From NCBI GenBank assembly GCA_016235865.1, contig JACRIK010000018.1:1-64000 (forward strand): 64,000 nucleotides of DNA. The letters run 5' to 3'. Position 1 is the stretch's first letter. Each line of letters opens with the position of its first letter. This stretch comes from Planctomycetota bacterium (GTDB lineage: Bacteria > Planctomycetota > MHYJ01 > JACQXL01). Positions 60,542-64,000 of the stretch are shown here, in pieces. The translations under genes and the position numbers were made by a program. Below the pieces are notes generated by a model. It was not told the DNA's origin and ran no database searches. It was given only the letters and a program-made list of their open reading frames with translations.

Positions 60542-62484
60542 TGCGCATCGTGGTTATCCACCTTGGGCAAGACGGCCTGGACCGGCAGTTTTACGGTAAA
60601 GGTCGTGCCCACGCCGACTGTACTGTCCACGTCCACCGTGCCTTTGAGACGGGTGATAATGCCATAGGCCACCGAGAGCCCCAGTCCGGTGCCTTTCTGC
60701 TTGGTGGTAAAGAACGGTTCAAAGATGCGGGGCAGGGCATCAGGCGCAATCCCAGAGCCGTTGTCCTGAATCTTGACCTCAATTAGGTTATGGGTGGCCA
60801 GGTGCCGGGTGCTCAGGAAGAGCCGGCCCTGGGCGGTCATGGCCTCGCAGGCATTGAGGATGATGTTCATAAAGACCTGCTGGAGTTGGGAGAAGTCAGC
60901 CACGGTCCGGGGCAGGGGATTGAGGTTCTTCTCAACCTTGATATCCAGCATAATAATCTGGTGCTCTAGGAAGGACAGGGCCTCGTTCAATATCTGGTTG
61001 ATATCAATCAGTTGCGGCCGGCTCTCGGTCTGCTTGGCGAAGTTGAGGAGATTGCGGACTACCTCGCTGCACCGGATGGTCTCGCGTTCCATCAGCGACA
61101 GGTATTTGGGGAAACTGCCTTCAGGCACGCCCAGGTCTGAGATTTCCTTGCTGATGAGTTTGACATAGGTGCGCAGTCCGGCCAGGGGATTATTTATTTC
61201 GTGCGCCACGCCGGCGGCTATCTGACCGATCATGGCCAGCCGCTCGGAGCGGACCACCACCTGCTGGGTGTGGGCCTTGAGTTTGTCGTCCCGCTCCTTG
61301 ATGGATGAAATCATAAAGTTGAAGGCATTGCCCAGTTCGCCGATTTCGTCCTTGGACCGGACGGTCACTTCCTGGTTAAAGTCGCCCTTGGCCAGTTGAT
61401 GGGCCGCATTAGCCAGGTAGCGAACCGGCTGGGTGATGCTGTTGGCCAGAAAATATGATGTAATTAGCGCCACGATAATGCCAAGGATAGTGATACTCAC
61501 CAGCCACCAGATGGCCCGGTTTTCCATATCCATAAACTTCGCCTCAAGTATGCCGACATACAATATGCCGACAATCCGGCCTTCAATATCCTTGATGGGC
61601 TCGTAGGCCGTGAAATACCAGTCCTTGACCACGAAGGCGCGTTCAATCCAGGGTTGGCCCTTGGCCAGGACCTGCTCGCCCACATCAGCGGCAATGCGCG
61701 TGCCGACCGCCCGTTCGCCTTCCCTGGTGGTGACGTTGGTGGAAATCCTCAGGTCGCCCTGGAAGATAGTGGCCGTGCCGATATCCTTGCCTTTATAAAC
61801 CTCTTTCTCAAACACGGTTTCCTTGACCTTGTCCACTATTTTATAATTGCGGTTGAGCAGATTTCCGCCGTAGAGGACGCCCAGGAGATTGCCGTTGGAG
61901 TCAACCACCGGCGAGGCGGCCTTGATGGTCATTCCGAAGGTCTGCTCGGTCTGGTCAGTCGGCTTGGCGTGCGGGGTGGGGACAATCTTAAAATAGGCCT
62001 GAGCGGCCAGTTCAGCGGAGCACTTGAGCATCTCTTCCTTCGGGACGATTTCGGTGCCGGCGAATGTGTCCTTCTCGGCCAATGCCTTGCGGACCAGCGC
62101 GGACCAGGTCTGGTCATCGCCGATAAGCGCGGGGTTTTTGGGCCGGATAATCACCCTGCCCTGGGCATCCAGCAGGGTCAGGAAGTCAAGCGATTCCCTG
62201 GCCCGGACCGCGGCAATCTCGGAATTAAGGCGCTGGTAATCCTTCCGGATAAGGGCATCCTTGACATAGAATCTTTCGGCGGTTAGGCGGACGATGGTCT
62301 TGATATTGCCGACCTCGTTCTGGTAGATTTCGCGGGCCGAATTCAGGTCGGTTCGGACCTTATCCTGGGCCTGTTTGATGATGCCCTCGCCGATAAGGTG
62401 CACGCCGATGACGGTGGCAATGGCGCCGGTGAGAATCACCACAATCACGAAACTGATAATGACCTTGCTTCTTAATGAATTCAT
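60517..62484 (-). CDS. Cache-domain sensor histidine kinase (second copy)
   Basis: The 655-residue membrane kinase has TM1 (about 8-30), a periplasmic Cache-type sensor (about 35-320), TM2 (about 328-350), HAMP, HisKA with AAGVAHEINNPLAG, and a catalytic domain with NIILNACEAM, DNGSGI and GTGLGLSVAYG. Residues 1-400 are closely similar to the kinase at 48182, including long identical stretches around RARESLDFLTLLDAQGRV and KGQPWIERAFVV. The C-terminal half is clearly different. It is divergent from the HdrA-GltD gene across a 266-base spacer holding two CRP/FNR-like sites. Confidence 0.95.
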   Translation of the reverse strand: MNSLRSKVIISFVIVVILTGAIATVIGVHLIGEGIIKQAQDKVRTDLNSAREIYQNEVGNIKTIVRLTAERFYVKDALIRKDYQRLNSEIAAVRARESLDFLTLLDAQGRVIIRPKNPALIGDDQTWSALVRKALAEKDTFAGTEIVPKEEMLKCSAELAAQAYFKIVPTPHAKPTDQTEQTFGMTIKAASPVVDSNGNLLGVLYGGNLLNRNYKIVDKVKETVFEKEVYKGKDIGTATIFQGDLRISTNVTTREGERAVGTRIAADVGEQVLAKGQPWIERAFVVKDWYFTAYEPIKDIEGRIVGILYVGILEAKFMDMENRAIWWLVSITILGIIVALITSYFLANSITQPVRYLANAAHQLAKGDFNQEVTVRSKDEIGELGNAFNFMISSIKERDDKLKAHTQQVVVRSERLAMIGQIAAGVAHEINNPLAGLRTYVKLISKEISDLGVPEGSFPKYLSLMERETIRCSEVVRNLLNFAKQTESRPQLIDINQILNEALSFLEHQIIMLDIKVEKNLNPLPRTVADFSQLQQVFMNIILNACEAMTAQGRLFLSTRHLATHNLIEVKIQDNGSGIAPDALPRIFEPFFTTKQKGTGLGLSVAYGIITRLKGTVDVDSTVGVGTTFTVKLPVQAVLPKVDNHDAQGKMKDER

Positions 62485-62576
62485 AATAGCACCACTACTT
62501 TAGGTATATAATAACTTAATTATGGGCCTTATTCAAGTAATATTAGACTAATTTGACATAAAAATGGTAATTTTAC

Positions 62577-62604
62577 TTGACATATTATATTATTTTAGTA
62601 AGAT
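62577..62604 (+). promoter_or_regulatory. Sigma-70 promoter of the HdrA-GltD gene
   Basis: TTGACA (62577-62582), a 16-base spacer and TAAGAT (62599-62604) give a start near 62611 and a leader of about 140 bases. Confidence 0.65.
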
Positions 62605-62609
62605 AGTGA

Positions 62610-62673
62610 TTGTGATAACCATCACAAGCTGACTTGAAGGCATGACAATGTCATGTAGTGATTATTATCACAA
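62610..62673. promoter_or_regulatory. Two CRP/FNR-type operators
   Basis: TTGTGAT-AACC-ATCACAA (62610-62627) is a perfect 7-4-7 palindrome, and TAGTGAT-TATT-ATCACAA (62656-62673) is a near copy 46 bp further on. Both have the half-site form bound by CRP/FNR-family regulators. A third palindrome, CATGAC-AAT-GTCATG (62641-62655), lies between them. The first site sits on the predicted start site, which suggests repression of that promoter. Confidence 0.68.
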
Positions 62674-62674
62674 A

Positions 62675-62720
62675 CCTGTCTGCACGATATGAACAAAATA
62701 ACTGCTATACAGCAGACAGG
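62675..62720 (+). promoter_or_regulatory. Leader hairpin
   Basis: CCTGTCTGC (62675-62683) pairs perfectly with GCAGACAGG (62712-62720) around a 28-base loop, 30 bases before the start codon. No T-run follows at once, so it is more likely a stability or regulatory structure than a terminator. Confidence 0.5.
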
Positions 62721-62750
62721 TCTTAATAACCTTTTTATAGAGCAATAATT

Positions 62751-64000
62751 ATGAGCGAGAATAAGAAAAAGATAGGTTCTGTGGTTGTGGTGGGCGGCGG
62801 CGTGGGTGGAATGCAGGCATCCCTGGACTTAGCCGAGTCCGGATACAAGGTCCATCTGATAGAGCAGGAGCCGTGTATCGGCGGGACCATGGCCCAACTG
62901 GACAAGACATTCCCGACCAATGACTGCGCCATGTGCACCTTGGCGCCGCGTCTGGTCGATACCGGCAGCCATCTTAATATAGACCGAATCACCGACGCCG
63001 AGGTGGAGAAGATAGAAGGCGAGCCAGGCAATTTCAAGGTGACCATCAATAAGAAGGCCCGTTATATTGATTTGGATAAATGCACGGGCTGTAGTTTGTG
63101 CGTGGAGAAATGCCCGGTCAAGGTGGACAGCGAGTTTGACACCGATTTAATCAAGCGCAACGCCATATACCGGCGCTATCCCCAGGCCGTGCCGGGCGCG
63201 TTTTCCATAGACAAGGAAGGCGTCAGCCCTTGCCGGTTTGCCTGTCCGGCCAATGTCAATGCCCACGCCTACGTAGTCCTGATTGCCCAGGGCCGGTATG
63301 CCGAGGCGCTGGAGGTAGAGCGGCGCGACAATCCATTCCCGTCAATCTGCGGACGCATCTGTCCGCACCCTTGTGAATTCGAATGCACCCGTAATGAACT
63401 GGACGAGCCGGTTTCTATCGCGGTCCTGAAACGGTTCCTGGCTGACTGGGAAGCGGCGCATCCGGACCAGAAACCGCCGGTTCCGCAGATTACACAGAAA
63501 GATGAACGGGTGGCAATTATCGGTGCCGGACCGGCCGGACTGATGGCGGCCCGGGAACTGCGGCTCAGGGGATACCAGGTGACGATGTTTGAGTCACTGC
63601 CCGAGGCCGGCGGAATGCTCAGATACGGCATACCTTCATATCGCCTGCCCAAGGAGGTAATCAAGCAGGAGGTCCAGAATGCGGTGCTTGATTTGGGCGT
63701 GGAATTAAAGACCAATGTTGCATTGGGAAAAGACGTGACCATAGATAGTTTGAAGAAACAAGGTTTCAAGGCAATCTTTATCGCCATCGGCGCCTGGCAG
63801 GGTTTGAAACTCAATATCCCGGGCGAGAATGATTTCTCAGGTGTGATAGACGCGGTTAGTTTATTGAGGAATCTTAATTTAGATAAACCCGATAATATCA
63901 AGGGCAAAAGAGTGGCGGTCATCGGCGGCGGCAATGTGGCGATGGATGCGGCGCGCAGCGCCTGGCGTCTGGGCGCATCCGAGGTCAATATCGTTTATCG
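62751..64000 (+). CDS. HdrA-like / GltD-like flavoprotein fusion (partial, runs off the window)
   Basis: The frame is open from the ATG at 62751 to the window end (416 codons). The first part is HdrA-like: FAD motif VVVVGGGVGGMQA, the family's TNDCAMCTLAPRLV and a [4Fe-4S] site CTGCSLCVEKCP. From about residue 165 it becomes GltD/glutamate-synthase-small-subunit-like: CRFACPANVNAHAY, CGRICPHPCEFECTR, then a second dinucleotide fold (AIIGAGPAGLMAA) and a third (VAVIGGGNVAMDAA). Such fusions act in flavin-based electron transfer with Hdr, Nuo or ferredoxin partners. The NuoEFG-like operon 8 kb away is a plausible partner. The linker around PQITQK is encoded by the dispersed CAGATTACACAG word. 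Confidence 0.92.
   Translation, partial: MSENKKKIGSVVVVGGGVGGMQASLDLAESGYKVHLIEQEPCIGGTMAQLDKTFPTNDCAMCTLAPRLVDTGSHLNIDRITDAEVEKIEGEPGNFKVTINKKARYIDLDKCTGCSLCVEKCPVKVDSEFDTDLIKRNAIYRRYPQAVPGAFSIDKEGVSPCRFACPANVNAHAYVVLIAQGRYAEALEVERRDNPFPSICGRICPHPCEFECTRNELDEPVSIAVLKRFLADWEAAHPDQKPPVPQITQKDERVAIIGAGPAGLMAARELRLRGYQVTMFESLPEAGGMLRYGIPSYRLPKEVIKQEVQNAVLDLGVELKTNVALGKDVTIDSLKKQGFKAIFIAIGAWQGLKLNIPGENDFSGVIDAVSLLRNLNLDKPDNIKGKRVAVIGGGNVAMDAARSAWRLGASEVNIVY

Overview
The window looks like chromosome from an uncultivated, anaerobic, diderm (Gram-negative type) bacterium. Supporting signs are several lipoprotein signal peptides, a TonB-dependent receptor, a secretin, outer-membrane barrel candidates, a NuoE/NuoF-type electron-transfer operon, an HdrA-like flavoprotein and heavy use of sigma-54 activators. 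Gene content and the many short dispersed palindromes fit candidate-phylum or Planctomycetota/Omnitrophota/deltaproteobacterial-type metagenome genomes. I cannot fix the phylum from sequence alone. No rRNA, tRNA, CRISPR array or intact insertion sequence was recognised.

Layout. 1-3.2 kb: an unknown protein, a lipoprotein and a receiver-less sigma-54 activator. 3.4-15.8 kb: a 4092-residue lipoprotein (fibronectin III, invasin-like, Kelch and Gly-rich regions) behind a textbook -24/-12 promoter with a paired upstream site, so the neighbouring activator is its likely regulator. 15.9-28.1 kb: mostly housekeeping genes (DUF401 permease, XerD, FG-GAP protein, HU, two barrels, SemiSWEET, acyl-CoA and 3-hydroxyacyl-CoA dehydrogenases, GlyQ, SppA, GatB). 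28.2-30.4 kb: two helix-turn-helix proteins beside an array of eighteen 22-bp units. 30.4-36.5 kb: a TonB receptor, an apparently exported AmmeMemoRadiSam pair and a coiled-coil protein. 36.8-45.2 kb: an XRE/S24-like regulator divergent from a four-gene secretin operon (ExeA-like ATPase, GspC-like protein, secretin, 1380-residue coiled coil), followed by a candidate small RNA.

45.6-54.9 kb (minus strand): a sigma-54 promoter drives a Cys-rich protein, NuoE, NuoF, a NuoG-like/GcvH-like fusion, a Cache histidine kinase and an NtrC-type regulator. A second response regulator with a Cys-rich output region lies just downstream behind its own sigma-54 promoter. Three of these proteins share a C-x12-C-x5-C-x2-C module in five copies. 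55.2-56.1 kb: a second array of forty-four 22-bp units without an indel. 56.2-62.5 kb: TPR/HEAT lipoprotein, GNAT-like protein, a second NtrC regulator, archaemetzincin and a second, nearly duplicate Cache kinase. From 62.75 kb to the window end: an HdrA-GltD fusion behind a promoter with two CRP/FNR-like operators.

Two themes look most worth pursuing. One is a two-hairpin element (eight copies here), five of which end directly at the Shine-Dalgarno sequence of the next gene. The other is the sigma-54-controlled electron-transfer and signalling locus with its shared Cys module. At least four genes (glyQ, amrB, the FG-GAP gene and the DUF401 permease) have sigma-70 promoters so close to the start codon that their mRNAs are probably leaderless or nearly so.
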